A stretch of 64,000 nucleotides of DNA from Mycolicibacterium nivoides (GTDB lineage: Bacteria > Actinomycetota > Actinomycetes > Mycobacteriales > Mycobacteriaceae): positions 2,007,238-2,071,237 of the forward strand of contig NZ_CP034072.1 of the NCBI RefSeq assembly GCF_003855255.1, given 5' to 3'. A model generated the notes under the pieces. The model searched no databases, had not been told where the DNA came from, and worked only from the letters and a program-made list of their open reading frames with translations. Positions 26,479-36,075 of the stretch are shown in pieces. The stretch's first letter is position 1. Every line of letters starts with the position of its first letter. The translations under genes were made by a program, and so were the position numbers.

Positions 26479-27800
26479 GGCGCTCCACCGTCCTGGCCGC
26501 GGGACTGGCACTGACCATGGCCGTCCTGCTCGTCTTCGCCGTGCTGCTGGGCCGCACCACCGAACCCGAAGGGCGCACCGTGGTCACCGTGCGCCTGTGG
26601 GACCCGCAGGTCGCGGCGGCCTACCGGGAGTCCTTCGCGGAGTTCAACCAGGAACACCCCGACATCGAGGTGCGGGTCAACACCGTCGCCTATTCGGCGT
26701 ACTTCGACAGTCTGCGCACCGATGTGGCCGGCGGGAGTGCCGATGACATCTTCTGGCTGTCCAATGCGTACCTCGCCGGTTATGCCGACAACGGCCGACT
26801 GCTCGACATCGGACAGACATTGGGCGCCAACGCCGCCCGGGCCTGGGAACCCTCGGTGGTCAACCAGTTCACCCGAAACGACGCGCTGTGGGCGGTTCCG
26901 CAACTGACCGACGCCGGTATCGCGGTGTACTTCAACGCCGACCTGCTCGACGCGGCGGGAGTGGACCTCGCCGAACTGACCACGCTGCGATGGTCGAACG
27001 GTCCCGACGACACCCTGCGGTCGCTGGCGGCCAGGCTGACCGTGGACGAGCAGGGCCGTTCGGCGGGCACCGACGGTTTCGACGTCGGCCGCATCCGGCA
27101 GTGGGGCTACAACGCCGCCAACGATCTTCAGGGCATCTACCTCAACTACATCGGCTCTGCGGGCGGCATCTTCACCATCGGCGACCGCTTCGCCTTCGAC
27201 AACCCGCAGGCTGTCGAGGCGTTCACCTATCTGGTTCGGCTGATCAACGACGATCACGTCGCGCCGCCGGCCTCGGCCACCAACAACAACGGCGACTTCT
27301 CCCGCAACACCTTCCTGCAGGGCCGCATGGCTCTGTTCCAGTCCGGTACCTACAACCTGGCCGCCATTGCCAACCAGGCCCGGTTCCGTTGGGGTGTGGC
27401 GATGCTGCCGGCCGGGCCCAAGGGCCAAGTCAGTGTCACCAATGGCATTGCCGCAGCGGCGAACTCAGCGACCCGTCACCCCGATGCGGTGCGCGAGGTG
27501 CTGTCCTGGATGGGCAGCAAGCGCGGCAACGAATACCTGGGTGTCAAAGGGGCCGCCATCCCGGCCGTGTTGCGGGCCCAGCCGGTGTACCGCAACTACT
27601 GGAAATCGCGTGGAGTCGATGTCAGCCCCTTCTTCCTGGTACTGCACGGGCCTCGCATCCCGGCGCCGGGAGCCGCCGGGTTCCCGGCCGGATACCAGGC
27701 CCTCAAGCCGTATTTCGACGAGATGTTCCTGGGCCGCGGTGATGTCGAGCAGTCGCTGGCCGACGCCCAGTGGGCGGCCAATTCCGCAGCAGCCCGCTGA
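26475..27800 (+). CDS. uspC: sugar-binding protein UspC of the UspABC importer
   Basis: The 441-residue protein starts with an N-terminal hydrophobic helix (residues 8-28) with no lipobox Cys, so it is probably membrane-tethered by an uncleaved anchor. The rest is a cluster-type periplasmic solute-binding domain: TVRLWDPQVAAAYRESFAEFNQEHPDIEV-type start (in pieces TVRLWDPQ and EFNQEHPDIEV), DIFWLSNAYLAGYADNG, and NTFLQGRMALFQSGTYNL. It captures the ligand for UspA/UspB. M. tuberculosis UspC binds amino sugars and trehalose-related fragments. The start is set by the ATGA overlap with uspB; its length matches the M. tuberculosis protein closely. Confidence 0.9.
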   Translation: MRRSTVLAAGLALTMAVLLVFAVLLGRTTEPEGRTVVTVRLWDPQVAAAYRESFAEFNQEHPDIEVRVNTVAYSAYFDSLRTDVAGGSADDIFWLSNAYLAGYADNGRLLDIGQTLGANAARAWEPSVVNQFTRNDALWAVPQLTDAGIAVYFNADLLDAAGVDLAELTTLRWSNGPDDTLRSLAARLTVDEQGRSAGTDGFDVGRIRQWGYNAANDLQGIYLNYIGSAGGIFTIGDRFAFDNPQAVEAFTYLVRLINDDHVAPPASATNNNGDFSRNTFLQGRMALFQSGTYNLAAIANQARFRWGVAMLPAGPKGQVSVTNGIAAAANSATRHPDAVREVLSWMGSKRGNEYLGVKGAAIPAVLRAQPVYRNYWKSRGVDVSPFFLVLHGPRIPAPGAAGFPAGYQALKPYFDEMFLGRGDVEQSLADAQWAANSAAAR

Positions 27801-27853
27801 GCGTGCGCGAATTACCGGCCCCTGACCTCCGGCACGTCGCTTACATTGGGCTG

Positions 27854-28849
27854 ATGCCCCAGCACACCAGTGCATCCCGCCGCCACCGCATGACGGTGGC
27901 ACTGTTTACCGCGGCCTTGTTGGCTGCCGCGCCGGCCTGCGCGGCCGGGCACTCCCCCAATTCCTCGGCACCGGCGGCACCTCAGAGCGATGCCGGATTC
28001 GCCCCCGCGGCCCCGGTACCCGAAGCCGGCCCGGGGATGAAGAACGCGCCGATACCCGCCGAGGTCAAGCGCGACATCGTCAAGACCGCATCGATGTCGA
28101 TCACCGCGGGCCACCCGGCAGCGGTAGCGGACAGGGCCGTATCGCTGGCCACCGATGCCGGCGGCCGCGTGGACAGCCGCTCCGAGGATGCCGGCTCCAG
28201 TTCCGGCCGCGCACACATCTCCCTGGCGCTGCGGGTCCCGGCCGCCAAACTCGAAGGCACCCTCGACGAGTTCAAGAAGCTCGGCACCGTCCAGACCGTC
28301 GAGGTCCGCGCCGACGACGTGACCTCGCAGCGCGTCGATCTCGACGCCCGCATCAAGGCACTACAGACCTCGGTGGACCGGCTGCTGGGAATCATGCGGG
28401 ACGCCAAGGATCCCGAGGCCCTGATCCAGGCCGAGAACGCGTTGTCACAGCGCCAGGCGGACCTCGACAGCCTGCGCGCGCAGCGTACCCAGCTCGGTGA
28501 CCAGATCGACTACAGCACGGTCAATCTCGATATCACCGCCGAGCAGATCGGCGGCCCCGCCCCGCAGTATCGGGGGTTCTGGGGTCAAGTCGAACGCGGC
28601 TGGCACGGCCTGGTCTCGATGGCATCGGGAGCCGTGATGTTGTTCGGCCTGCTGCTGCCGTGGCTGGCGGCCGTGGTCATCGCGGCAGTGATCGTCGTGG
28701 CCGTCGTCCGGCTGACCAGGTCGCGTCCCCGGCAGACGTCAGCGGCGGGGCAGGCTGGTGGGCAGGACGGTCAGCTCCAGGGCCAGGGCGGTGCCACAGA
28801 CGAGAACGAGGATGGCGAAGGCGATCCAGTCCCGCGACCGGGGTCGTGA
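27854..28849 (+). CDS. DUF4349 putative lipoprotein with C-terminal membrane helix
   Basis: The protein is about 331 residues. Its N-terminus ([20 protein letters not shown]) looks like a lipoprotein signal with Cys in APAC. A DUF4349 domain follows: [20 protein letters not shown], then a coiled-coil stretch (about residues 165-215, [19 protein letters not shown]), and a C-terminal helix [19 protein letters not shown]. The last 35 residues, Gly/Gln/Asp-rich, are encoded antisense to the end of the ECF T gene. DUF4349 proteins are envelope proteins of unknown function. Start is ATG 27854 or 27890 (MTVAL). Confidence 0.75.
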   Translation: MPQHTSASRRHRMTVALFTAALLAAAPACAAGHSPNSSAPAAPQSDAGFAPAAPVPEAGPGMKNAPIPAEVKRDIVKTASMSITAGHPAAVADRAVSLATDAGGRVDSRSEDAGSSSGRAHISLALRVPAAKLEGTLDEFKKLGTVQTVEVRADDVTSQRVDLDARIKALQTSVDRLLGIMRDAKDPEALIQAENALSQRQADLDSLRAQRTQLGDQIDYSTVNLDITAEQIGGPAPQYRGFWGQVERGWHGLVSMASGAVMLFGLLLPWLAAVVIAAVIVVAVVRLTRSRPRQTSAAGQAGGQDGQLQGQGGATDENEDGEGDPVPRPGS

Positions 28850-29581
28850 CGGTGCCGCCGAGATCTGGCCTGCCCCACCGCGCGCGGTGATCGCATCGCC
28901 CATCTCGTCGCCGCGGCGCAACGCCACGGTGACGGCGGCGGCCAGCAGATCCACCAGATTGGACACCCGTTGTTTGCGCCGGGCCCGGAACGTCTCGGCC
29001 GGTTCGACGGGGCGCAACCGATGCGCCGCATACAACGTGCGGAACTCGTCGATCAGCATCGGGAAAGCCCGCAGTGCCAACGCGATCGTCACCGCCCAGT
29101 CGTGCACGGGGACGCGAAACAGCCGTAGCGGGCGGCCCAAAGTGGCCACCGCAGGAGCGACGTCGGCGACATTCGTCGTCCAGGAAACCAGCGCACCCAG
29201 GCCCAACAGCACGATCGCCAGTGCGGTGACGCGCAGGTAGTTGAGCAGCCCGCCCAGACCGACCTGCATCGACCCGATGTCGATCACCGGGGAACCGCCG
29301 GCCAGTGCCGCGAGCGCCCCGCCCAACACCACCAGGATCCACAGAAAGAACGGAATCGACGGCAGCACGCCACGCGGAATGTGCGCCAGCCGCGCTGTCA
29401 CCAGAATCAGCACCGCTACTGCCGCAATCGGCACCCATCCGGGATAGAAGGTCAGCAGGAGGCCGATGCCGGCGACGGCGAGCAGTTTTGTGCCTGCCCA
29501 CAACCGGTGGATGACGGTGTCGCCGGGGACCGGGCGCAACAGCACAACGGGCTTGCGCTGTCCTCGCGTCGGCGCGGTCAT
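28739..29581 (-). CDS. ECF transporter T component (energy-coupling transmembrane protein)
   Basis: The 280-residue protein has about five helices, and cytoplasmic coupling helices with [19 protein letters not shown] and the ARG-type motif ITARGGAG near the C-terminus, which dock the ECF ATPases. It is the scaffold of a group II or CbiQ/BioN-like ECF vitamin or metal importer. It is overlapped at its start by the ATPase gene (ATGA). The pair matches M. tuberculosis Rv2325c/Rv2326c. Its 3' end overlaps the convergent DUF4349 gene by 111 bases. Substrate unknown. Confidence 0.85.
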   Translation of the reverse strand: MTAPTRGQRKPVVLLRPVPGDTVIHRLWAGTKLLAVAGIGLLLTFYPGWVPIAAVAVLILVTARLAHIPRGVLPSIPFFLWILVVLGGALAALAGGSPVIDIGSMQVGLGGLLNYLRVTALAIVLLGLGALVSWTTNVADVAPAVATLGRPLRLFRVPVHDWAVTIALALRAFPMLIDEFRTLYAAHRLRPVEPAETFRARRKQRVSNLVDLLAAAVTVALRRGDEMGDAITARGGAGQISAAPSRPRSRDWIAFAILVLVCGTALALELTVLPTSLPRR

Positions 29582-31623
29582 CGGGTACCTCCGGCAGCTG
29601 TCGGGGCGAGGGCGAGTTCACCGTGATGCAGGTGCAGCGTGCGCGGGCACAGGCCCTCCAGGCCGGTGAAATCGTGCGAGATGACGACGACGGTCAGCCC
29701 GTTGTTGTGCCGCAGATCCTCAAGCAACCGCAGCAGTCCCCGTTGGCTGGCCGCGTCGAGTCCGGCCAGCGGCTCGTCGAGGATCAGCGCCCGCGGCGAC
29801 CGGGCCAGCAGCCCGGCCAGGACGACGCGGCGCATCTGCCCGCCCGAGAGTTGGTCGATGCGGCGCTGCGCCAGTGCCGCGTCCAATCCGACCATCTCCA
29901 GGGCACCCGCGATGCGGTCGTCCTCGTGCGCCGAGAAGCCTGCGGCCGAGGCGATTTCACGTCCCACGGTGCTGCGCATCAACTGCAGCCGGGCGGCCTG
30001 GAACGAGATCGCCACCGAGCCCACCTGCTGTGCCACCGGTACCCCGTCGAGCAGGCACGCGCCGTAGGTGGGAACCGTCAGCCCGGCCATGATCCAGGCC
30101 AGGGTCGATTTACCCGAACCGTTCAGGCCGTGCACCAGGACCCCGTCACCTTCGTTGACGGTGAACGTGATGTCACGCAAAGCCGTTTTCGCCCAGGGGG
30201 TTCCGCTGGCGTATTCGTGTCCGACGCCGGTCAGCTCCAGCACCGGCGCACTGCTGCCAGCGACGGGCGCGGCCGCGACGGGTACCGCGGAGGTCTGCAC
30301 CATGTCGGTGTTGTCGGCGGTGCCGCCGTTGCCGCTGAGCTTCACCGTGCGGTCGGCCGAATCCGCCTCGTCGTTGTAGTGCGTGATGTGCACCAGCGAC
30401 ATCTGGTGATGCTCGGTCAGCCCGGACAACACGTTCATCAAGGTGTCGCGACCCCGTTGATCCACCATGCTGGTGACCTCGTCGGCGATCAGCAACGAGG
30501 GTTCGCGGGCCAGCGCCCCGGCGACCGCCAATCGCTGCAGTTCCCCACCGGACAATCCCCCGGTGTCACGCTCGGCCAGGCCGTCGAGCCCCACTTCGGC
30601 CAGGAGTCGCTCCACATCGGCGGTCGCGCCGACGGGCAGACCCCACACCACGTCGTCGGCCACCCGGCTCCCCAGTACCTGGCTTTCCGGATGCTGCATC
30701 ACCACTGCCGTGCCGCCGATGCGGCCCAGCCCCACGGCGCCGGCACGTTCGATGCTGCCCGAAGTGGGTTGGCGTCCGGCCAGCATGAGCATGAGAGTGG
30801 TCTTGCCCGAGCCATTCGGGCCGGTCACCGCGACGTGCTCGCCGGGCTGCAACTCCATCGACACCGGGCCCAGCGCGTCGCGCTCGACTCCCGGGTAGCG
30901 GAACCGTACATCGGTCAGCCGGGCCGGGACCGGAGCGATCGCCGCCCCGTCCTCCTCGCCGTCGGCGTCGAGCTTGTGGACGTCGGGGACCCCGAGCAAC
31001 CGGGCCAGGATCCGCGAGAGCGCCCACCAGCCGATCATGCTGACCGAGGTGATGCTGGTGATGCCGAGGAACAGCATCAGCACGGGCCAGTAGTCCAGCA
31101 TCGTCGCGAAGATGGTCCTGATCGGTTCGGCCGCCACGTCGACCACCGGAATGCGCTCGAGCACCTTGGCGATCCCTTCGATGCCCGCGCTGAGTGAGTC
31201 GAAGATCAGGCTGCGCAGCCTCGTCAGCACGGTCAGCGCCGCGATGATCGCGGATCCGAACAGCGCCCCGGCCACGATGGCGGCACAGAACGCCGTGCCG
31301 GTGCCACGGCCACGGCGCTTGACCACGCCGGTCAGCCCGCCGATGTAGGCGCAGTCGACGACGGTCATCGCTCCGCCCATGCCTGCGATCAGGAAGGCGA
31401 TCGTGCCGGCGGCGACGGTGGCGGCCAGCAGCACCCGCAGCCGGTAGCGGTAGGCCAGCAGCCCCATCGGCACCGTTCCCAGCACCGAGAGGCCGGCCGC
31501 GAACGGCACCACCACGGCGATGATCGCGGTGGCCGCACAGAGCGCCGCCATCACCGAAGCCTGGGCAAGCTCGCCGGGGGTGAGGCCGCGCCGAGGCGTC
31601 GTCGCCGGGGGTTTCGCGGTCAT
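29578..31623 (-). CDS. ECF transporter fusion: S-like membrane domain plus two ABC ATPases
   Basis: The 681-residue protein joins an N-terminal membrane domain (residues 18-215, six or seven helices, substrate-binding-subunit-like) to two ABC ATPase domains. Walker A motifs are GPNGSGKTT (about 268) and GLNGSGKST (about 498). Signatures are LSGGELQRL and LSGGQMRRV. So the S, A1 and A2 functions of an ECF importer sit in one chain, with T encoded next. Both ATPases look intact. The cargo (vitamin, metal or precursor) is not readable. No riboswitch is visible upstream. A MarR gene starts 97 bases away in the other direction. Confidence 0.88.
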   Translation of the reverse strand: MTAKPPATTPRRGLTPGELAQASVMAALCAATAIIAVVVPFAAGLSVLGTVPMGLLAYRYRLRVLLAATVAAGTIAFLIAGMGGAMTVVDCAYIGGLTGVVKRRGRGTGTAFCAAIVAGALFGSAIIAALTVLTRLRSLIFDSLSAGIEGIAKVLERIPVVDVAAEPIRTIFATMLDYWPVLMLFLGITSITSVSMIGWWALSRILARLLGVPDVHKLDADGEEDGAAIAPVPARLTDVRFRYPGVERDALGPVSMELQPGEHVAVTGPNGSGKTTLMLMLAGRQPTSGSIERAGAVGLGRIGGTAVVMQHPESQVLGSRVADDVVWGLPVGATADVERLLAEVGLDGLAERDTGGLSGGELQRLAVAGALAREPSLLIADEVTSMVDQRGRDTLMNVLSGLTEHHQMSLVHITHYNDEADSADRTVKLSGNGGTADNTDMVQTSAVPVAAAPVAGSSAPVLELTGVGHEYASGTPWAKTALRDITFTVNEGDGVLVHGLNGSGKSTLAWIMAGLTVPTYGACLLDGVPVAQQVGSVAISFQAARLQLMRSTVGREIASAAGFSAHEDDRIAGALEMVGLDAALAQRRIDQLSGGQMRRVVLAGLLARSPRALILDEPLAGLDAASQRGLLRLLEDLRHNNGLTVVVISHDFTGLEGLCPRTLHLHHGELALAPTAAGGTR

Positions 31624-31698
31624 CGTTCGATTCTGCCAGCCGCGATCGCGGCCGTCGGGGGCCCGTCATGTGACCGATAGCACGCGGGCCGACTAGAC

Positions 31699-31717
31699 TA
31701 CATAGCAAATCTATGTA
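31699..31717. promoter_or_regulatory. MarR-type operator palindrome
   Basis: TACATAG and CTATGTA form perfect 7-base arms around CAAAT, three bases before the MarR start codon. It sits where a repressor would block the MarR-MFS promoter and possibly the divergent ECF gene. A TAGACT -10-like box lies at 31694-31699, overlapping the left arm. Confidence 0.7.
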
Positions 31718-31720
31718 AAT

Positions 31721-32206
31721 ATGGTGGGCATGCCGACCCCGACCGAGGATGTAACGGTAACCGACGAAACCGCGCTGGGCGCCGACCTGCTGTCGGTCGT
31801 CGCCCGGTTGAACCGGCTGGCCACCCAACGCGCCCGGCTACCGCTGCCCTGGGCCCAGGCCCGGCTGCTGTCCACGATCGAGGACCAGGGCGAGGCGCGC
31901 ATCTCCGACCTGGCCTATCTCGATCACTGCTCGCAGCCGACCATGACCACCCAGGTTCGCCGCCTCGAAGACGCCCACCTGGTGTCACGCACCACCGATC
32001 CCGGCGATGCCCGCGCGGTGCTGATCCGGATCACCGAGCAGGGCCGGCGGACCCTGGATCAGGCCAGGGCGGATCGCGCCGCCGCGATCAACCCCCGCCT
32101 TGAGCGGCTCAGCGCCGAGGAGCGCCAGACATTGGCGGCCTCCGTCGACATCATTCGACGGTTGCTCACCGATGTCGCCGAGCATCCGCTCGCTCACGAA
32201 AACTAG
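31721..32206 (+). CDS. MarR-family transcriptional regulator
   Basis: The 161-residue protein has the MarR winged helix-turn-helix: ISDLAYLDHCSQPTMTTQVRRLEDAHLV (recognition helix SQPTMTTQVRRLE) followed by the wing RTTDPGDARAVLIRITEQGRR with its conserved D-x-R-x-x-x-I/L-T pattern. Terminal helices form the dimer interface. It is directly followed by an MFS transporter (19 bases), and a perfect palindrome lies upstream, so an autorepressor of an efflux system is the obvious reading. The same place in M. tuberculosis holds Rv2327. Starting at the second Met (residue 4) is possible. Confidence 0.88.
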   Translation: MVGMPTPTEDVTVTDETALGADLLSVVARLNRLATQRARLPLPWAQARLLSTIEDQGEARISDLAYLDHCSQPTMTTQVRRLEDAHLVSRTTDPGDARAVLIRITEQGRRTLDQARADRAAAINPRLERLSAEERQTLAASVDIIRRLLTDVAEHPLAHEN

Positions 32207-32224
32207 ATAGGAGTCACCGCCCTG

Positions 32225-33436
32225 ATGTGGCGTCAACCCAAGGCCGTATGGGCCGTCGCTTTCGCCTCCGTCGTCGCCTTCATGGGCATCGGACTGGTCG
32301 ATCCCATCCTCAAACCGATCGCCGACAACCTCGACGCCTCGCCCTCGCAGGTGTCGTTGCTGTTCACCAGCTACATGGCGGTGATGGGTGTGGCGATGCT
32401 GGTCACGGGTGTGGTGTCCAGCCGGATCGGCCCCAAGCGCACGCTGCTGCTCGGCCTGGTGATCATCATCGCCGGCGCCGGCCTGGCCGGGATGAGCGAC
32501 ACCGTGATGCAGATCGTGGGCTGGCGCGCACTGTGGGGCCTGGGCAACGCCCTGTTCATCGCCACGGCGCTGGCCACCATCGTCAACTCCGCGAAAGGCT
32601 CTGTGGCGCAAGCCATCATCCTCTATGAGGCGGCGCTGGGCCTGGGTATCGCGATCGGCCCGCTGGTCGGCGGCGTGCTCGGTTCGATCTCTTGGCGCGG
32701 CCCGTTCTTCGGCGTCTCGGCGCTGATGGCCTTCGCCCTGGTGATCACGGCATTCCTGTTGCCGGCCACCCCGCGCGCCGAACGTGCCACCACGCTTGCC
32801 GATCCGTTCCGGGCGCTGCGCCACCGCGGACTACTCGGCGTCGCGATCACCGCCCTGCTCTACAACTTCGGTTTCTTCACCCTGCTGGCCTTCACCCCCT
32901 TCCCGCTGGACATGACCGCCCATCAGATCGGGCTGATCTTCTTCGGCTGGGGCCTGGCGTTGGCGTTCACCTCCGTGGTGGTCGCCCCGCGCCTGCAACA
33001 CCGCTTCGGCACGGTGCGGGTGCTGATCCTCAACCTGCTCGCCTTCACGACGGTGCTGGCCGCGATGGCCGTGTGGACCGAATCCAAGACCGTCCTGGCA
33101 TCGGGTGTGGTGATCGCCGGCCTGTTCATCGGCATCAACAACACGCTCATCACCGAGACCGTGATGAAGGCGGCCCCGGTCGAGCGCGGCGTAGCGTCGG
33201 CGGCCTACAGCTTCCTGCGCTTCGGCGGCGCCGCGATCGCGCCGTGGCTGGCCGGGGTGCTCGGCGAGCAGGTCAGCGTGCACCTGCCCTACTGGGTGGG
33301 CGCGGCCGCGGTGCTGGCCGGCGCCGGTGTGCTGGCTCTGACGCGACCGCACCTGACCGGAATCGACGTCGAGGAGTCCGAGCTCGACGAGCTGACCGAC
33401 GAGGCCACCGCGGTCACCGTCGGCAGCGACACCTAG
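32225..33436 (+). CDS. MFS efflux transporter
   Basis: The 403-residue protein has 12 predicted helices and the drug:H+ antiporter pattern: loop 2-3 SRIGPKRTLLLG (motif A-like) and GLGIAIGPLVGGVLG (motif C, the exporter signature). It lies 19 bases behind the MarR gene with TAGGAG in front, so it is likely derepressed by the MarR ligand to expel a toxic compound. The Asp/Glu-rich C-terminal tail is cytosolic. Substrate is unknown. Confidence 0.88.
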   Translation: MWRQPKAVWAVAFASVVAFMGIGLVDPILKPIADNLDASPSQVSLLFTSYMAVMGVAMLVTGVVSSRIGPKRTLLLGLVIIIAGAGLAGMSDTVMQIVGWRALWGLGNALFIATALATIVNSAKGSVAQAIILYEAALGLGIAIGPLVGGVLGSISWRGPFFGVSALMAFALVITAFLLPATPRAERATTLADPFRALRHRGLLGVAITALLYNFGFFTLLAFTPFPLDMTAHQIGLIFFGWGLALAFTSVVVAPRLQHRFGTVRVLILNLLAFTTVLAAMAVWTESKTVLASGVVIAGLFIGINNTLITETVMKAAPVERGVASAAYSFLRFGGAAIAPWLAGVLGEQVSVHLPYWVGAAAVLAGAGVLALTRPHLTGIDVEESELDELTDEATAVTVGSDT

Positions 33437-33483
33437 CCGCCGGCGGGCGAATCCCGCCCCGAGCGCCGGCCACGCTCCCCACA

Positions 33484-34170
33484 ATGGGTGACATGTCGCA
33501 ACAGTTCGACGGCGAGGCCCGGTTGTCGTGGGTTCTGGCCGGACTGGCCGGCGTGCTGGGGGCAGCCGCGTTCACCCATTCGGCGGGGTACTTCGTAACC
33601 TTCATGACCGGCAATACCGAGCGGGCGTTCCTCGGGCTCTTCCAGGGTGAGGAGTGGCTGGCGATCGGGGCCGCACTGCTGTTGCTCTCCTTCGTCGGCG
33701 GGGTGGTGATCGCATCGTTGTGCCGTCGTCACCTCTGGGTGAATCACCCCCATGGCGCGACCGTGCTGACGACGCTTGCGCTGGTGGTGTCCACCGTGGT
33801 CGACCTCATCGAGCGCGGCTGGACGGCCCGCGATGTTCCGTACGTCCCAATCCTGTTCGTGGCCTTCGGTATCGGCGCATTGAACACGTCGTTCGTCAAG
33901 GATGGCGAGGTGTCGATCCCGCTGAGTTACGTGACCGGCACTCTGGTCAAGCTCGGCCAGGGCATCGAACGCCACATCAGCGGAGGCCAACTCAGCGATT
34001 GGCTGGGCTATTTCCTGCTCTGGGCCGGTTTCGCCGGCGGAGCCGTCATCGGTGGCTTCATCAGCGTGGTGGTGAGCGGTTCGCAGATGCTGCTGGTGGC
34101 CACCGTCGTCTGTGCGATCACCGCGGCGTACACGTATTTCTACTTCGATCGTCACGCGTTGTTGAAATAG
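33484..34170 (+). CDS. DUF1275/YoaK-family membrane protein
   Basis: The 228-residue protein has six helices with the DUF1275 patterns AAFTHSAGYFVTFMTGNTE near the start and the internal repeat LNTSFVKDGEVSIPLSYVTGTLVKLGQGI (each written here only as landmarks ALNTSF and YVTGTLVK). Members are found across bacteria with no assigned function. It is transcribed in the same direction as the MFS gene with about 50 bases between them. A start at the inner Met (MSQQFDG) is equally plausible. Confidence 0.85.
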   Translation: MGDMSQQFDGEARLSWVLAGLAGVLGAAAFTHSAGYFVTFMTGNTERAFLGLFQGEEWLAIGAALLLLSFVGGVVIASLCRRHLWVNHPHGATVLTTLALVVSTVVDLIERGWTARDVPYVPILFVAFGIGALNTSFVKDGEVSIPLSYVTGTLVKLGQGIERHISGGQLSDWLGYFLLWAGFAGGAVIGGFISVVVSGSQMLLVATVVCAITAAYTYFYFDRHALLK

Positions 34171-34211
34171 CGCGCGGAGTCGGCCCGCTGTTCTTTGGCC
34201 CGCTCGCCGCG

Positions 34212-34260
34212 ATTGACGTGAGGGTCGTGATTCGGCGAGATTCACGACCCTCACGTCAAT
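34212..34260. terminator. perfect 19-bp inverted repeat between convergent genes
   Basis: ATTGACGTGAGGGTCGTGA (34212-34230) is followed after an 11-base loop by its exact complement (34242-34260). It lies between the stops of the DUF1275 gene and the convergent phytase-like gene. Length and position fit a bidirectional terminator; the perfection and length of the arms also fit a mobile intergenic repeat unit. Confidence 0.7.
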
Positions 34261-34279
34261 CTCGACGCGCCACACCCGC

Positions 34280-35341
34280 CTACAACGCGAACAACAGGAA
34301 CTGCGTCACCTGGGTCGGCGAGAAATTGTCGTCGCTGACCGCGATCACCGACTGCCGACCGTCGGCCAGCTTGGGCCCCAACGTGATTCCCTCGATGTTG
34401 TCCAGAGGTGTCAGACCTGGCGTGGTGGTCAGATCAGCCAGCAGCGTCTTGGTCATCTCTGTGGAGCCCTCGACGACGTCGGCCCGGTAGATGCGCACCG
34501 CGACGTGCGTGCCGTAACCACGCTCGATCACCAGAAAGCTGCTGTCGTCGAGCGCGACCAGATCCGACAACCCGTTGTCCCCACGCGGCCCGGCGCTGAC
34601 CGGGTCCAACGGATAGGTGTACTGGCCGTCGACCGCCCCGGACTCCGCGTCGAAGCGGACGACGCGGGTGCGCGCACCGTGCTGCTCATCCGGTGGCGGA
34701 CCGTCGTCGTAGCCGGGGCCCTCCATCGCCGCCCAGAGATACCGCCCATCCGGTGTGAGCGTGAGCCCTTCCAGCGTGCTGTTGCGTCGCGGACCGTGTT
34801 CGGCGGCCGACATCCGAAACCCGTCGGGAAGGGCGAACCCGCCGATGAAGCTGCCGTCGAGGCCTGCGGTCCGCACCCACGGGTCCAGCAGGATCGGCGC
34901 ACCCGGCCCCTCGACCCGCCGCTCCCCCTCGCTGGTCCAGTACAACCGCTGTCTGCGCGCATCGAAGGCGATGGCCTCGGGGTCGGGCGGCACCACCGGT
35001 GGCTGTGCATCGATGTTCAACGGGCCGAACGGCTGTGCGTCACGGTCCAGCAACGGACGGGTGGCGACGAACTCGACGTCACCGATACCGTTGTCCAACA
35101 GCGTGATCCGCGCGGTGTAGAACCGTGCGGGGCCTTTGGCGGAGCGGTCGTCGCTGATGACGTAGTACAGGTCGGCGGCCTGGTCATAGCTGATTCCCGA
35201 CAATCCGCCGATCACCGTGCCGTCCAGCACCGCGCCGGAAGGCACCTGTCGCTGGCCGAGGTAGTCCAGTTGCGGCGTGGCGTGCGCCGGACCACATGCC
35301 GACAGCACCAGGGCGCCGGCCAACAGGATTCGACGCAGCAT
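34280..35341 (-). CDS. esterase-like-phytase domain lipoprotein
   Basis: The 353-residue protein has a lipoprotein signal ending in LVLSAC. The mature part is a beta-propeller of the esterase-like activity of phytase family: GGLSGISYDQAADLYYVISDD, DPEAIAFDARRQRLYWTSEG, EGLTLTPDGRYLWAAMEGPG and NIEGITLGP recur as blade motifs (each under twenty residues in the conserved core). These proteins are exported and may hydrolyse phosphate esters, but activity is rarely proven. Its ATG shares one base with the stop of the VIT1-like gene upstream (TGATG), so the two are coupled. Confidence 0.85.
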   Translation of the reverse strand: MLRRILLAGALVLSACGPAHATPQLDYLGQRQVPSGAVLDGTVIGGLSGISYDQAADLYYVISDDRSAKGPARFYTARITLLDNGIGDVEFVATRPLLDRDAQPFGPLNIDAQPPVVPPDPEAIAFDARRQRLYWTSEGERRVEGPGAPILLDPWVRTAGLDGSFIGGFALPDGFRMSAAEHGPRRNSTLEGLTLTPDGRYLWAAMEGPGYDDGPPPDEQHGARTRVVRFDAESGAVDGQYTYPLDPVSAGPRGDNGLSDLVALDDSSFLVIERGYGTHVAVRIYRADVVEGSTEMTKTLLADLTTTPGLTPLDNIEGITLGPKLADGRQSVIAVSDDNFSPTQVTQFLLFAL

Positions 35342-36075
35342 CAGGTGATGACGGCGCCGACCAGGATGCCGGCGGCATAGGTGGCCGCGATCGCGACCGC
35401 CCCGAACAGCAGTTGCCGCAGCCCCGCGATGGCCACCGGCTTGCGGGTGAACGTCGCCGCCACCCCGCCGGCGATCAACAGACCCACCCCGCCGCAGGCC
35501 AGCCCGGCCCACAACGACTCGAAGCCGAGCAGATACGGGATGAGCGGGATGATCGCGCCGATCGCGAACAACACGAACGACGAGCCGCCGGCTATCCACG
35601 GCGACGGCTTCTCCGTCGGGTGGACTCCCAGTTCCTGCACGAGATGAAAGTTCAGGGCCCGGTGCTCGTCGCGGTGGATCTCCTCGCTCGCCTTCACCGC
35701 GGTTTCGGGCGTCATCCCCATCTCTTGGAGCATGGCCACCAGTTCGGCCTGCTCGGCCTCGGGGTACTTGCGGAACGACCTGCGCTCGACCTTGACCTCG
35801 GAATCGACCTGCTCGTTGGCGGTGGTCACCGAGGTGTATTCGCCCAGCGCCATCGAGAAGGCGCCGGCCAGCAGGCCGGCCACGCCACTGAGCACCACGG
35901 TCTGGGCCGAGGCGCTGGCCCCGACACCGGCGATCAACGCGGTGTTGCTGACCAGACCGTCCATGGCCCCGAAGGTCGCCGCGCGTAGCCACCCGCCCGT
36001 CACATCCGCATGCCTGTGATGACTCACATGGGGCAAGCCGGTGGGAGACAGTGACTTACCGACCGAGTCCGGCAT
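35341..36075 (-). CDS. VIT1/CCC1-family iron/manganese transporter
   Basis: The 244-residue protein has five helices with the VIT1/CCC1 patterns TFGAMDGLVSNTALIAGVG (helix 1) and AGAFSMALGEYTSVTTANEQ (helix 2), a hydrophilic Glu-rich linker (ERRSFRKYPEAEQAELVAM) that forms the metal-binding region, and three C-terminal helices. It would remove excess Fe2+ or Mn2+ from the cytosol. The start at 36075 begins MPDSVGK; the frame is open upstream but with no protein-like sequence. The phytase-like lipoprotein is cotranslated behind it. Confidence 0.85.
   Translation of the reverse strand: MPDSVGKSLSPTGLPHVSHHRHADVTGGWLRAATFGAMDGLVSNTALIAGVGASASAQTVVLSGVAGLLAGAFSMALGEYTSVTTANEQVDSEVKVERRSFRKYPEAEQAELVAMLQEMGMTPETAVKASEEIHRDEHRALNFHLVQELGVHPTEKPSPWIAGGSSFVLFAIGAIIPLIPYLLGFESLWAGLACGGVGLLIAGGVAATFTRKPVAIAGLRQLLFGAVAIAATYAAGILVGAVIT

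Noticed and set aside
25980..27428. 482-codon open frame on the minus strand
   Set aside because: Antisense to uspB and uspC, both of which have family motifs and coupled starts.
29623..31197. 524-codon open frame on the plus strand
   Set aside because: Antisense to the ECF ATPase fusion with its Walker motifs.
34280..35992. 570-codon reading of the phytase-like gene
   Set aside because: The part beyond 35341 is an antisense-like, Arg-rich stretch overlapping the VIT1 gene; the lipoprotein signal sets the start at 35341.
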